A DNA stretch of 64,000 bases from Corynebacterium sp. CNJ-954. GTDB lineage: Bacteria > Actinomycetota > Actinomycetes > Mycobacteriales > Mycobacteriaceae. The notes under the pieces are model-generated. The model was not told the DNA's origin, did not search any database, and saw nothing but the letters and a program-made list of their open reading frames with translations. The DNA lies in NCBI RefSeq assembly GCF_001942345.1, contig NZ_MKKI01000045.1, positions 1-64,000 of the forward strand, in the 5' to 3' direction. The translations under genes and the position numbers were made by a program. This document shows, in pieces, positions 33,522 to 43,772 of this stretch (the first letter of the stretch is position 1; each line of letters opens with the position of its first letter).

Positions 33522-34285
33522 CCACCACCCTGCACTTCGCCCTCCACGACCTGCGCCGCCTGTACCGCGACGGTGCGATGCTCTTCTTCTCCATGGGACT
33601 GCCGGTCCTGTTCTACCTGGTCTTCGGCCAGGCCATGGGTTTCGGCGATGAGCCTGTCGGGAAGGGTGACGTCTCCGCCTACATCATGATCGGGATGGCG
33701 CTCTACGCCGGCGTGACCGGTGCGGTCGCCGCCGCCGGTCAGATCGTCGTGGAGAGCACCACCGGGTGGGGACGCCAGCTTGCGCTCACCCCGTTGACCC
33801 ACGGACAGTTGCTGGCGTCGCGTCTGCTCGGCATCACCATCCGCTCGGTGCTGCCGGTGGCGGCCGTGTTCACTGTCGGAGCCGTGACGGGGGCATCGAT
33901 GCCCGGTACGGCGTGGGCGACGTCCTTCCTGCTGTGTGTCGTCGGTGCGATCCCCTTCGGCTTCTACGGGATGATGTGGTCGCAGATGTGGCCGACCGAG
34001 AATTCGGTGAGTATCGCCGGGACGAGCATCGTTGTGCTGGCATTCCTCGGCAATCTCTTCATGCCCCTGCCGGAGACCATGATGACCGTCGGACGCTTCA
34101 GCCCGCTCTACGGTCCGGCGTCCCTGGCACGCTCGCCGCTGACCGAGGGTTACCAGTCGGTCTCGTACGACCCGGGCCTGGTTCATGACCCGCTATGGTG
34201 GGCCATAGTGAACTTCCTGGCCTGGTCGGCGGTGTTCATCCTCATTGTCCTGGCACTGCACAACCGGGAGAAGGGTCGGCGATGA
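33518..34285 (+). CDS. ABC-2-type exporter permease
   Basis: 255 residues with six hydrophobic helices. The first follows LHDLRRLYRDGAMLFFSMG, the usual start of ABC-2 permeases, and the motif PFGFYGMMWSQMWPTENSVSIAG marks the family's region before the fifth helix. It makes the channel for the ATPase encoded just upstream. The stop overlaps the start of the histidine kinase gene at 34282, so the four genes are coupled. Confidence 0.9.
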
Positions 34286-35346
34286 AGAATTTCGACGGTT
34301 CCTCCAGCCTGATGGCCTCCATCTGGCTGGTCGTCCTCGTCGTACCGGCCCTCGTGCTCGTGGTGACGGAGGGGGTGACGGGGCGCACTGTCGCCGGTAT
34401 CGCCCTGCTCATCCTCTTCAGCGCCGTCTACGCCGTCGCCTTCGGGATGATCGACCAGTGGCCGCAGCGGTTGACGATATCGCGGCGGTACCTGTTCTGG
34501 TTCACTCTGCTCGCGCTGGTGGCTGTGGCGACCGCCGCGGTGATCGGCTCCCTCGCGGCGTTCCTCGTCCCGTTCTTCGTCGCCGTGCTGGCCTTCCCCC
34601 TGCCCCTGGTACTCAGTCTTCCGGCGACGGTTGCGCTGGTCCTCGGGTCGACGGGGCTGATCTACCTCACTGAGCCCGAGGCCATGCCGGGCGTGTTGGG
34701 AGGCACGCTTGCGTCACCGTTGATGGTGTACGCCGTGGTGCTGGTGACCCGTCGGTACGAGGAGAGGGCGCATCTGGAGCACGAGCTCGCGATCGCGCGG
34801 GAGCGCGAGTCCATCGCCGCGGACGTCCACGACCTGTTGGGCCATTCCCTCACTGTGGTGACCCTGAAGTCGGAGCTGGCGGGCCGGTTGATCGACACCG
34901 ACCCCTCTGCGGCGAAGAATGAACTCGAGCAGATCACGCGGCTGTCGCGGACGGCACTGGCGGAGGTGCGTTCCACGGTGACCCGGATGCGGTCGCCGGA
35001 CCTCGCCGGTGAGGTCGAGGCCGCACGCCGGGCGTTGACCACGGCGGGTATCGAGGCTGTGTTGCCGGGGGACGTGTCGGTGGCGGGCGTGAACGCACAC
35101 CTGTATTCGTGGGTGGTGAGGGAGGGCGTCACCAACGTCATCCGGCATTCGCGTGCACGGCGTTGCGAGGTGACCATGTCCACCGATCGCGTCGAGGTCG
35201 TCGATGACGGCGTCGGGTGGGACGGTGAGCGGGGCAACGGGCTGTCAGGGCTGGGCCGTCGGGTGGAGGACGCCGGCGGCACGCTGACGGTCACGGCGGT
35301 GGAGCCGGGGACGCGCCTGTCGGTGTCGATGACGGGAGAATCATGA
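34282..35346 (+). CDS. Sensor histidine kinase (NarL/DesK type)
   Basis: 354 residues. About six helices fill residues 10-160 with very short loops, so the sensing part is within the membrane. The HisKA_3 region ESIAADVHDLLGHSLTVVTLKSELAG follows, with the phosphorylated His in ADVHDLLGH. The ATPase part has VREGVTNVIRHSRA (N-box) and VVDDGVGWDG with GLSGLGRRVED (G-boxes). Membrane-buried kinases of this type, next to an ABC exporter, usually sense the drug or peptide exported or the damage it causes. Overlaps the response regulator gene (ATGA, 35343). Confidence 0.92.
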   Translation: MKNFDGSSSLMASIWLVVLVVPALVLVVTEGVTGRTVAGIALLILFSAVYAVAFGMIDQWPQRLTISRRYLFWFTLLALVAVATAAVIGSLAAFLVPFFVAVLAFPLPLVLSLPATVALVLGSTGLIYLTEPEAMPGVLGGTLASPLMVYAVVLVTRRYEERAHLEHELAIARERESIAADVHDLLGHSLTVVTLKSELAGRLIDTDPSAAKNELEQITRLSRTALAEVRSTVTRMRSPDLAGEVEAARRALTTAGIEAVLPGDVSVAGVNAHLYSWVVREGVTNVIRHSRARRCEVTMSTDRVEVVDDGVGWDGERGNGLSGLGRRVEDAGGTLTVTAVEPGTRLSVSMTGES

Positions 35347-35954
35347 TCCGTGTCCTGATAGCCGATGACCAGGATCTCGTGCGGGGTGCACTCGCGGCAC
35401 TGCTGGGTACCGAGGATGACCTGGAGGTGGTGGCCGAGGTGGGCCGGGGCGATGAGGTGGTTGAGGCGGTGCGGTCGCACCGGGTCGATGTCGCGTTGCT
35501 CGACATCGAGATGCCGGGGATGACCGGGATCGAGGCGGCTGAAGCGTTGCAGGCAGAGGGGTCGGGGCTGTCCTGTCGGACGGTGATCGTCACCACGTTC
35601 GGGCGTCCCGGTTATCTGCGCAAGGCGCTGGCCGCCGGGGTCAGTGGCTTCGTCGTGAAGGACACCCCGCCGTCCCAACTGGCCGAGGCGGTGCGGCGTG
35701 TCCACCAGGGACTGCGGGTCGTGGACCCGGCGTTGGCGGAGGAGTCGCTGTTCACCCCCGACTCACCGCTGACCGGCAGAGAGGTCGAGGTCTGCCGCGC
35801 GGCACGGGGCGGTGCGGGCATCCGGGAGATCGCGGCGGAACTGCACCTGTCCCAGGGCACGGTCCGTAACCACCTCTCCTCGGTCATCGGGAAGACCGGT
35901 GCCTCGAACCGTTTCGAGGCGGTCACCGTCGCGGATCAGAACGGCTGGCTGTGA
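35343..35954 (+). CDS. NarL/LuxR-type response regulator
   Basis: 203 residues. The receiver domain has the acidic pair in VLIADDQDL, the phosphorylated Asp in VDVALLDIEMPGMTG, the Thr in TVIVTTFGR and the Lys in GFVVKDTPP. The C-terminal LuxR-type HTH reads LTGREVEVCRAARGGAGIREIAAELHLSQGTVRNHLSSVIGKTG. It is the partner of the kinase just upstream and probably turns on the ABC genes. The 3' end overlaps the convergent MFS gene by 19 bases. Confidence 0.95.
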   Translation: MIRVLIADDQDLVRGALAALLGTEDDLEVVAEVGRGDEVVEAVRSHRVDVALLDIEMPGMTGIEAAEALQAEGSGLSCRTVIVTTFGRPGYLRKALAAGVSGFVVKDTPPSQLAEAVRRVHQGLRVVDPALAEESLFTPDSPLTGREVEVCRAARGGAGIREIAAELHLSQGTVRNHLSSVIGKTGASNRFEAVTVADQNGWL

Positions 35955-37117
35955 CGGGAGGCGACCGCCACGGCCACTGCGGAAATCACGCAGACCGCGA
36001 CACCGACGAGGAACACGGTGACGTATCCGACCAGTGGTGCGATCAACGCGATGGCGAACGGCATGAAGAACCCCAGGTAGGTCAGGGCGTAGAACACGGC
36101 GGTGAGGGACCCCAGCTCCTCCGGTGCGGCGATACGCTGCACCTCCCGCAACCCTGACACCATCATGATGCCGTAGGCGGTGCCGAGGATCATCGCGGTC
36201 GGCACCAGGAACCACACCGCATGGGTGGTGACCACGATGACTGCAGCGCCCATGCCGATCACGGCAGTGCCTAGTGCGTACAGCGGCGGGGAGACGGGTG
36301 CCCCGGTCGGCAGCCGTCCGGCCCAGGGTTGCACGACAGTGCCGGTCAGCATGGCGACCCCGGCGATCAGACCGGTGTACGCCACGGGCGCGGACACGTC
36401 CGACGTCACCAGCGGCGGGAGCACGGCGAAAGACGTCGTCGCCAGTCCGAACGCCCACGGAGCCCACAGCGCCACGGTGAACAGGAACCGGGGAGTCCTC
36501 GCCGACGGCGGGAACTGCAGACGGGAGGCTGTCCGCCGTCCTGCTTCCGGGGTGACCCACACCAGTGGGGTCAGCACCAGGATCATCACCAGGTGGATGA
36601 TCAGCGGGGTGGTGTCCGGCCCCGGCAGCCATTCCGCGACGGGCCCACTGACCAACGGGCCGACACCGAACCCGGCGGAGGTGGCTGCGGTCGCGCGTCG
36701 GGCGGCCGCACCGTCGTTCCCGTCGGTCACCGCGGTGACCTCCTTGAGCCACGACGCCCCGGCGGCGAGCACCAGGCCCACGGCGATGCCGGTCAGCATC
36801 CGTCCGACACAGAGCAGGACGGGCCCCCACGTCGCGTCGACGCCGAGATGGGCCGCGAGCGTCACCACCGTCCCTGTCGCGGAGAACAGCAGCGCGGGCC
36901 GGACGACGGAACGCCGACCCCGCCTGTCGGACAACGGTCCACCGACCATCAGGGCGGGGATGAGGCCCAGGACGTACACGGCGAGGATGAAGTTCACCGG
37001 TGCCTGGCCCAGCCCGTGCATCTCGCGCATCACAGGCAGGAGTGGGGCGAAGAGGTTCGCGCCGTAGGAGACGGCGAACATCCCCAGGGCGATCCGGACC
37101 CAGGGTGCAAGTGTCAT
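35936..37117 (-). CDS. MFS transporter
   Basis: 393 residues, 12 predicted helices. Between helices 2 and 3 is GGPLSDRRGRRSVVRPALL, the MFS loop motif, and a second lies at GRMLTGIAVGLVLAAGASWL. The start MTLAPWVRIALGMFAVSYGANLFAPLLPVM is typical of drug-proton antiporters. The exported molecule is unknown. It is convergent with the response regulator gene and stands alone. Confidence 0.88.
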   Translation of the reverse strand: MTLAPWVRIALGMFAVSYGANLFAPLLPVMREMHGLGQAPVNFILAVYVLGLIPALMVGGPLSDRRGRRSVVRPALLFSATGTVVTLAAHLGVDATWGPVLLCVGRMLTGIAVGLVLAAGASWLKEVTAVTDGNDGAAARRATAATSAGFGVGPLVSGPVAEWLPGPDTTPLIIHLVMILVLTPLVWVTPEAGRRTASRLQFPPSARTPRFLFTVALWAPWAFGLATTSFAVLPPLVTSDVSAPVAYTGLIAGVAMLTGTVVQPWAGRLPTGAPVSPPLYALGTAVIGMGAAVIVVTTHAVWFLVPTAMILGTAYGIMMVSGLREVQRIAAPEELGSLTAVFYALTYLGFFMPFAIALIAPLVGYVTVFLVGVAVCVISAVAVAVASRHSQPF

Positions 37118-37190
37118 GGCTCACACTCTGGCATAGGATTCACATAATGTCGGATACTTATGGTTCCGGGGTGGGCTGACGGGGGAGGGC

Positions 37191-37769
37191 TCAGTTCACC
37201 ACGAGGCCGGTCTGGGACGCGCCGCGGGCGCAGGCGTCCGGCAGGCCGTCGAGCTCGCTGAGCTTCATGGACACCACGTCGACATCCATGTTCTCGCCCA
37301 CATACACGGTGTCCTTGTCCGGCAGCGTCACCGACGGACGACCACCCTGGGTGACGAATTCGGAGTCCACGGGCAGAACCAGCGGCCGGGGAGTGTTGTC
37401 GCCACCGCGGTTGCCGAACTCCTTGAGCGCGAAGCACGAACCGGGGCCGACGACGAGCGTGCCGGAGGTCCCGTAGGTTTCACCCTCCGGGGTGTCCTCG
37501 GTGGTGATCGCCGTCGGCCCGCTACCCGAGGTGGAGACGGTGATGTGACCCTCGGGGACCTGGGTCTCAGAGGTCTCAGAGGTCTCAGAGGTCCCAGCGG
37601 TCTCGCTGGCTTCCGTGGTCACCGTCTCGGTCACGGTCTCCGGGGCAGCGGTGCTGTCAGCGCTGTCGGCGGTGTCACTGTCATCGCTGCAGGCGCTGAG
37701 GGTTCCGAGGGTTCCGAGGGTGAGGACGGCAGCCAGGGCGGTGGTGCCGGCGGCGCGGCGTCGGTTCAT
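37191..37769 (-). CDS. Lipoprotein of unknown function
   Basis: 192 residues. The signal ends in the lipobox LGTLSAC with Cys at residue 27. A Thr/Ser/Glu linker of about 45 residues includes the run SETSETSET, encoded by a nine-base repeat. The C-terminal 110 residues form one domain with two Cys (GSCFAL, DACARG). I do not recognise the family. Single minus-strand gene with its own upstream region. Confidence 0.7.
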   Translation of the reverse strand: MNRRRAAGTTALAAVLTLGTLGTLSACSDDSDTADSADSTAAPETVTETVTTEASETAGTSETSETSETQVPEGHITVSTSGSGPTAITTEDTPEGETYGTSGTLVVGPGSCFALKEFGNRGGDNTPRPLVLPVDSEFVTQGGRPSVTLPDKDTVYVGENMDVDVVSMKLSELDGLPDACARGASQTGLVVN

Positions 37770-37850
37770 CGTTGTTCTCTCTCCACGTCGAGGTACGTTC
37801 AGGTACCCCCCAGGTTTACCAGGCCTACCAGGTCACGTCCCACCTCTCCC

Positions 37851-40800
37851 TCAGGGCACGAGGGTCCTGATCCACGCACGCGTGTCCGCAGGGTCGATGA
37901 CGTCGTCGAGTTCGAAGGTCATCGCCGCGTTCACGGCCCGCCCCTTCGCGTAGGCGTCGGCGAGCAGTGAGTCGAAGAGCGCGTCCCGGTCGGCTCCGTC
38001 CACCGCGGCGAGCTCCTTGCGGTAACCCAGACGGACGGCACCCTCCAGACCCATGGCGCCGATCTCGCCGGTCGGCCAGGCGACGGTGAACTGCGACGCG
38101 CGGAAGGACCCGGCCGCCATGGCCATCGCACCCAGCCCGTACGCCTTGCGCAGGATGACCGTCCCGGTCGGTACGGTCAGCTTGGCGCCGGCCACGAACA
38201 TCCGGCCGAAGCGTCGGACGGTCGCCTCCTTCTCCGACTCCGGTCCGACCATGAACCCGGGGTGTCACAGAAGGACACGACGGGCAGGCGGTGGGCCTCA
38301 CAGAGAGTGAGGAAGTCGGTGAATTTGTCGGAGGCGACGGCGTCGATGGCACCGCCGAGGGAACCTGCCGCGTTGGCCACGACACCGTAGGGCTGTCCCT
38401 CGACCCGGATCAGGGCGGTCACGGCCCCGGTCGCGTAGTCGGGACGCAGTTCGAGCACCGATCCCACGTCGGCGACGGCGTCGATGGCCGCGCGCATGTC
38501 ATAGGCGCGCAACCGGTTTTCCGGGACGACGTGCCGGGCCAGCCGCGGATCCGGGGCCTCCCAGTCGCCGGTCCCCGACGCACCGAAGTAGGAGAGGTAC
38601 TGCCGGGCCAGTGCGACGGCGTGCGCCTCGTCATCGGCGGGCAGGTGGATGACACCGTTGTGCCGCTGAATCTCGACCGGTCCGATGTCCTCAGGGCGGT
38701 GTGCGCCGAGGCCACCGCCCTCGATCATCGCCGGGCCACCCATCCCGATGTTCGCGTCCGGGGTGGCGATGATCGTGTCGCACACTCCGGCCAGGGCGGC
38801 GTTGCCGGCGAAACACCGGCCGGAGACGACCGCGACCAGCGGTACCTTCCCGTTCAGGGACGCCAGGGAGCGGAAGGTGCCGACGTCGAGCCCCACCCCG
38901 ACGACGTCCGTGTCCCCGGGACGACCGCCGCCGCCCTCGGCGAACAGCACGAGGGGGATACCGCGCCGGGTAGCCACGTCGATGATGCGGTCGGTCTTGG
39001 CGTGGTTACGCATGCCCTGGGTGCCGGCGAGCACGGTGTAGTCGTAGGAGAGCACCGCGGTCTCCCGGCCGTCGATGGTGGCGACACCGGTGACCATGCC
39101 GTCGGCGGGGGTGTTGGCGATGAGGTCCTCCTCGCTGCGGCGGGAGGCCTGGGCCGCCACGGCCAGGGCACCGTACTCGACGAAACTGCCCTCGTCGACG
39201 AGGTCCTCGATGTTCTCCCGTGCACTGCGGCGACCGCGTCCGTGACGCTTCGTCATCGCCTCGGGACGCGCCTCGTCGAGGACGCCGGCATGACGGTCCC
39301 GGATCAGGGTGAGGTCGTCACGGGTGGCGTCGAGATCGACGGCCTCGGCGGCGGCCGTGTCGGCCCCGGACGTCCCGGGACGCAGGACGGCGACGGGGTC
39401 CCCGGCCACGACGGTGTCACCGGCGGAGACGAGGATGCGGGAGACTGTCACGTCCTGACCTGCGGTTACGCCGTGGTGCATCTTCATCGCCTCGAGCAGG
39501 ATGACCTCCGCGTCTGCGGTCACCGAGGTTCCGTCGTCCACGGCCTGGACGACGACACCGGTCATCGGTGCGTCGAGGGTGATCTCCCCGGGCTCCAGAT
39601 CCGGTACCGCGGCGGAACGGACGGTGGTGTCCTCCGGGGCCGGTGCAGTGGCGGGCGGGTATGCCGCAGCGGTCTCGACCAGGTCGGGGAGACGTCTGGC
39701 GAGGTAGGACGTCGGCACGGCCCCGGCACGGAACTCCTCGTCGTCGAGGACGGCGCGCAGGAACGCCGCATTGGTGGCGACACCGTCGACGGTGAACTCG
39801 GCCAAGGCGTCGGCGGTCTTGCGTGCGGCGGTGTCCAGGCCGCCGGTGCGGGTGTGGGCGATGACCTTCGCCAGCAGGGAGTCGTAGCGGGGGCTCGGGG
39901 TCAGGCCGGTGCGGCCGAAGGTGTCGACCCGGATGCCCGGCCCGGCGGGTGGGGCGAAGAGGCGCAGGGTGCCGGAGGACGGTGTGGTGGAGCCGTCCGT
40001 CGACATTGTCTCCATGTTCACCCGGGCCTGGATCGCGGTGCCGGTGGCGGCGGCGGGCGACCCGCTCACCGCGGTGTCGCGGGCGCCGGTGGCGGTGACA
40101 CCGTCCGGCAGGTCCAGGTCGTCGGTGGCGGTGCCCAGGGCGATGAGGAGCTGGAGCGCCACGAGATCGGTCCCGGTGGTTTCCTCGGTGACGGTGTGCT
40201 CGACCTGCAGGCGCGGGTTCATCTCCAGGAACACAGCGCGGTCGCCGGAGACGAGAAACTCGACGGTGCCTGCACTCCGGTAGTCCACGGCGGCACCGAG
40301 GCGGACCGCCGCCTCATGCACCGTCCTGCGCACGGCGTCGTCCAGCAACGGGGCGGGGGCGATCTCGAGGAGCTTCTGGTGGCGACGCTGCACCGAACAG
40401 TCCCGGTCTCCCAGCGCACGGACGACGGTGGCACCGGAGCGGTCGGTGCCACCGAGGATCTGGACCTCGATGTGACGGGCGTCGAGCAGGAGCTCCTCGG
40501 CGAAGACCGAACTGTCACCGAAACCGGCCTCGGCTTCCGCGGCGCAGGCGGAGTACGCGGCAGCGACGGCGTCCGGGTCGATGGCTCCGCCGTCGGCGCG
40601 GAGTTCGCGCATACCGCGCCCGCCACCGCCGGCGAGTGCCTTGATCATGACACCGTCGCGCCCCTCGGTGAAGGTGAGAACCTCGTCCAGGCTGCTCGGA
40701 CCGCTGGTCGCGGGCAGGACGGGGACGGAGGCGGACTCGGCGAGTCGTCGGGCGGCGGACTTGTCACCGCAGTTGTCGAGGACCTCGGCCGCCGGGCCGA

Positions 40801-41137
40801 CCAGGGTGAGTCCGGCGCGGTCGCAGGCCCGGGCGAACTCGGGGTCCTCGCTGAGGAACCCGTATCCCGGATGGACCAGCACCCGGTCGCCACCGTGCGC
40901 GACCCCTGCTGCGACGATCGCGTCGCGGTCGAGGTAGGCGCGCGGGCCCGCCCCGTCCAGCGCGACGGCGTCATCGGCGGCGGTGACGTGTGGTGCTGCC
41001 GCATCGTCCTGCGCGTAGACGGCGAGGGTGTGCAGGCCCAGTTCCCGGGCGGTACGGATGATGCGCAGGGCGATCTCCCCGCGGTTGGCGACCAGGACGG
41101 TCACGCCGGTCTCATCGGCGGTGTCGGTGCTGGTCAT
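37851..41137 (-). pseudogene. Single-chain biotin-dependent acyl-CoA carboxylase, one-base frameshift
   Basis: About 1095 residues if repaired. Residues 1-450 are biotin carboxylase: VLVANRGEIALRIIRTAREL, HPGYGFLSEDPEFA, GGGGRGMRE, EMNPRLQVEHTVTE. The biotin carrier domain near 575 has the target EAMKMHHG. A carboxyltransferase of AccD type fills the rest. At 38257 one base is missing in CCCCGGG: SFCDTPG should continue FMVGPESEKEATVRRFGRMF, found in the next frame to TGA at 37851. Subunits that are separate proteins in most actinobacteria are fused here. The reaction is ATP-driven carboxylation of an acyl-CoA in fatty or branched-chain acid metabolism; the acyl group is unknown. The start overlaps the AMP-ligase stop by one base. 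Confidence 0.85.
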
Positions 41138-42867
41138 CAGCGGTTCTCCTCGTTCTCGAACAGGTCGCCCTTGCGGATCTTCCCGGTGGTCGTCATCGGC
41201 ATCTCGTCGATGATGGTCACGACGGGGACCTTGTACCCGGCCATGTTCAGCTTGGCCCAGGCGTGCAGGGCCTCCTCGCCGGCGGCGCTGTGTTCGGTGT
41301 CGGCGTCCTCGGTGAGAGTGACGAATGCGGCCGCGACCTGGCCCTTCTCCGGGTGGGACCGGGGGACGACGGCGACGGTGTCGATGTCGGGGTGCAGCCG
41401 CATGATCGTCTCGACCTCCGCGGGGAACACCGACATGCCGTTGGTCTTGATCATCTCCTTGTTGCGTGCCCGGTAGTGCAGGGTGCCGCCCTCATCGATG
41501 CTGCCCACGTCGCCGGTCCGCAACCAACCGTCGATGAACGCCTTCTCCGTCGCCTCCGGGTTGTTGTAGTAGCAGGTCAGGATGGACGGACTACGCAGGA
41601 TGATCTCGCCGGTCTCCCCGAGTGGGACGGGGTGACCGTCCTCGTCGATGATGAGGATGTCGGTGCCCGGCAGTGGCATCCCGCAGAAGATCGGCTCACT
41701 GTGCAGGTCGGCGTCGTCGTCCTGGAAGCCGAGGGTGAAGGTGTCGAGGGTGTGGGTCTCGGTCATGCCGTAGGACGCCTCCCGCAGGGTCTGGCCGGCG
41801 GCGTCCCTCCACCGCTTCCGGATCTCCGGGTTGAGCTTGGTGACGAAGGAGATGCCGAGGACGCTGACCAGGCTGCTGACCTTGTCCTGGCTGAAGTCCG
41901 GGTGGTCGAGCAGCTCCAGGGCGTTGTCGACCATGCCCGACAGGTCGGTCGCCTGGTGACGTTCCACCGCGTCCAGCACTGCGGTGGCGTCCCAGCGGGT
42001 GAACAGCACCGAGGTGCCGCCGTTGACCAGGGGGAGCAGGATGCCGAGGTCCTCACCGGCGATCCAGAAGATCGGGAGGAAGGCGATCGCGCGCAGCGGG
42101 TGCTCACCGACCTGGCGTCCCGTGCCGACGGTCCCCGACGCTGCGGTGTAGAGCATGTGGCCCTGGGTGTGCTCGCACCCCTTCGGCAGCCCCGTCGTGC
42201 CGCCGGTGTAGTTCAGTGAGGCGAGCGCGTCCGGGTCACTCGGGCGACGCGGAGCGCGGTCGGCGGACAGGATCTCATTCCAGTCGTCGCTGGCGCCGGG
42301 GGAGACGGGGAACGGCGGTGCCACCGGCGGGGTGTCGGTCAGCATGTCGCTGAGTCCGGTGGTTGCCACGTGCCGGACGCTGGTGTCCGGCCGGATCTCC
42401 TCGACGATCTGCGCCGATTCGACGTCGGTGAGCAGGACGGTCACCCCGGCGTCGTTGAGCTCGTGGCGAAGTTCGTGCTCGCGGAACAGCGGGTTGATCG
42501 GCACGTGCACGGCCCCGACCTTCAGGATGCCGAGCATGGCGATATTGAACTGCGGGCAGTTCGGCAGGTGCACGCCCACACGGTCGCCGGGTTGGACGTC
42601 CTGCGCCAGCAGCCACCCGGCGAAACGGTCGCTGAGCTCGTCGTACTCCGCGTAGGTGATTGTCCTGCCGTAGAAGATGATCGCGGGTTCATCGGGGCGG
42701 GTGGCGGCCCAGTGCCAGAGGTACTCGACGATGCCGTCGGTTCCGGCGGGGTAGGTGACGGTGCGGGGCACCTGGGACGGCCAGTTCTTCTCCTGGACGG
42801 CGCGGACCTCGGCGATGGCTGCGTCGAGAACGGTGGGTGTGGTGGGTGTGTCAGTTGTGTCGGTCAT
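41137..42867 (-). CDS. Fatty-acid-CoA ligase (AMP-dependent synthetase)
   Basis: 576 residues from ATG 42867 (GGAGACC upstream); a longer frame upstream is shadow of the TetR gene. The AMP-binding P-loop is LNYTGGTTGLPKGCEHTQG; the adenine motif YGMTETH, the DGWLRTGD hinge and the C-terminal TTTGKIRKGD with the catalytic Lys all match. It forms acyl-AMP, then acyl-CoA. Gene order TetR, ligase, carboxylase on one strand with overlaps (17 bases and one base) says the ligase makes the CoA ester that the carboxylase then uses or that derived acyl-CoA. Chain length cannot be told. Confidence 0.92.
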   Translation of the reverse strand: MTDTTDTPTTPTVLDAAIAEVRAVQEKNWPSQVPRTVTYPAGTDGIVEYLWHWAATRPDEPAIIFYGRTITYAEYDELSDRFAGWLLAQDVQPGDRVGVHLPNCPQFNIAMLGILKVGAVHVPINPLFREHELRHELNDAGVTVLLTDVESAQIVEEIRPDTSVRHVATTGLSDMLTDTPPVAPPFPVSPGASDDWNEILSADRAPRRPSDPDALASLNYTGGTTGLPKGCEHTQGHMLYTAASGTVGTGRQVGEHPLRAIAFLPIFWIAGEDLGILLPLVNGGTSVLFTRWDATAVLDAVERHQATDLSGMVDNALELLDHPDFSQDKVSSLVSVLGISFVTKLNPEIRKRWRDAAGQTLREASYGMTETHTLDTFTLGFQDDDADLHSEPIFCGMPLPGTDILIIDEDGHPVPLGETGEIILRSPSILTCYYNNPEATEKAFIDGWLRTGDVGSIDEGGTLHYRARNKEMIKTNGMSVFPAEVETIMRLHPDIDTVAVVPRSHPEKGQVAAAFVTLTEDADTEHSAAGEEALHAWAKLNMAGYKVPVVTIIDEMPMTTTGKIRKGDLFENEENR

Positions 42868-43519
42868 CGGGGGTCTCCTCGGTGTGGTTGGTGTGGTGTG
42901 GGATGCCCAGCAGACGGAGGAACATCGCCGTGGCGTCGGCGACGACGCGGTCGCGCTGACCCGGGTCGGCGGCCACGACGTCGGCGTAGGACGCCAACAT
43001 TCCGCCTGCTGCACGGGCGACGGCATCGGGTGGAGCGGCCGGGTCAGCGCGACCGGCGGCGACGAGCCGCTCGATGTAGCGGGCGGAGCGGCGGAGCGAC
43101 CGGTGCTGCGTCTCGACGTACAGCGCCCTCATGTCGGCGTCGGCGAGCGCCTGGTGTTCCAGGACAGTGAGGAACGCGAGGTTGTCGGTGTAGGCGTCCA
43201 GGTATGCCCCGACGGTGGCGAAGGCGACGGCCCGGTCATCGTCGCCGTCGAGGTTCCTGAGATCCTGCGCCGCGAGGAACCGGTCGCGGACCTCGTGGGC
43301 GAGTACGGAGAAGACGTCCTTCTTCGAGGAGAAGTAGACGTAGAAGGTGGCGCGGCTGACACCGGCGGCGGTGGTGATGTCACTGACGGTCATGCGCGTG
43401 TAACCGCAGTCCGAGACCACGGTACGGGCCGCGTCGAGCAGAGCCTTGCGGGTGGTGCTGTCCTCCCGGCTCTTTTCGGTGCGGACCGACCATTCTGTGG
43501 CCTGTGGTGTGTCCATCAT
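42851..43519 (-). CDS. TetR-family regulator of the acyl-CoA operon
   Basis: 222 residues. Helix-turn-helix at residues 25-70: KALLDAARTVVSDCGYTRMTVSDITTAAGVSRATFYVYFSSK. The remaining part is the all-helical ligand domain. Three starts (GTG 43522, ATG 43519, ATG 43516) are next to each other and no ribosome site is seen, so the transcript may be leaderless. A perfect 20-bp palindrome ends 12 bases upstream, as expected for autorepression; an acyl-CoA is the likely inducer given the genes that follow. Confidence 0.9.
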   Translation of the reverse strand: MMDTPQATEWSVRTEKSREDSTTRKALLDAARTVVSDCGYTRMTVSDITTAAGVSRATFYVYFSSKKDVFSVLAHEVRDRFLAAQDLRNLDGDDDRAVAFATVGAYLDAYTDNLAFLTVLEHQALADADMRALYVETQHRSLRRSARYIERLVAAGRADPAAPPDAVARAAGGMLASYADVVAADPGQRDRVVADATAMFLRLLGIPHHTNHTEETPDDRHN

Positions 43520-43530
43520 CACATCATGTG

Positions 43531-43550
43531 TGACATTGACGTCAATGTCA
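43531..43550. promoter_or_regulatory. Perfect 20-bp palindrome, TetR operator
   Basis: TGACATTGACGTCAATGTCA is identical to its reverse complement over all 20 bases and ends just upstream of the TetR start. Perfect dyads of this size before TetR genes are operators. It probably overlaps the promoter of the whole operon. Confidence 0.85.
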
Positions 43551-43772
43551 ATAGGTTGGACCTACTAAGTTATGGGTCAGCGTTGGCGGGAGGCTGGGAA
43601 CCCCAGGGTTGTGGTGGTTTTTCGCTGCTTGACCACCCCCTGCAGCGTCCATGCCAGGGGAGGGTGTGTCAGGGAGGGGGCGTCAGGGCCTGCGGCGGAA
43701 GGGGTACAGCACCTGTTCTGTGTAGTTCATGCTCGTATTTCCCTCGTTATCGATAATGAGAATCTGCGCGGT

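Noticed and set aside
38291..41476. A 1061-codon plus-strand frame opposite the carboxylase gene
   Set aside because: It is the antisense shadow of a GC-rich gene with strong family matches; the product is Gly/Val/Asp-rich without any motif or ribosome site.
43740..43760. Fur/Zur-like box around TTATCGATAATGAGAATC
   Set aside because: Only partial dyad, and the neighbouring HAD gene ends rather than begins here.
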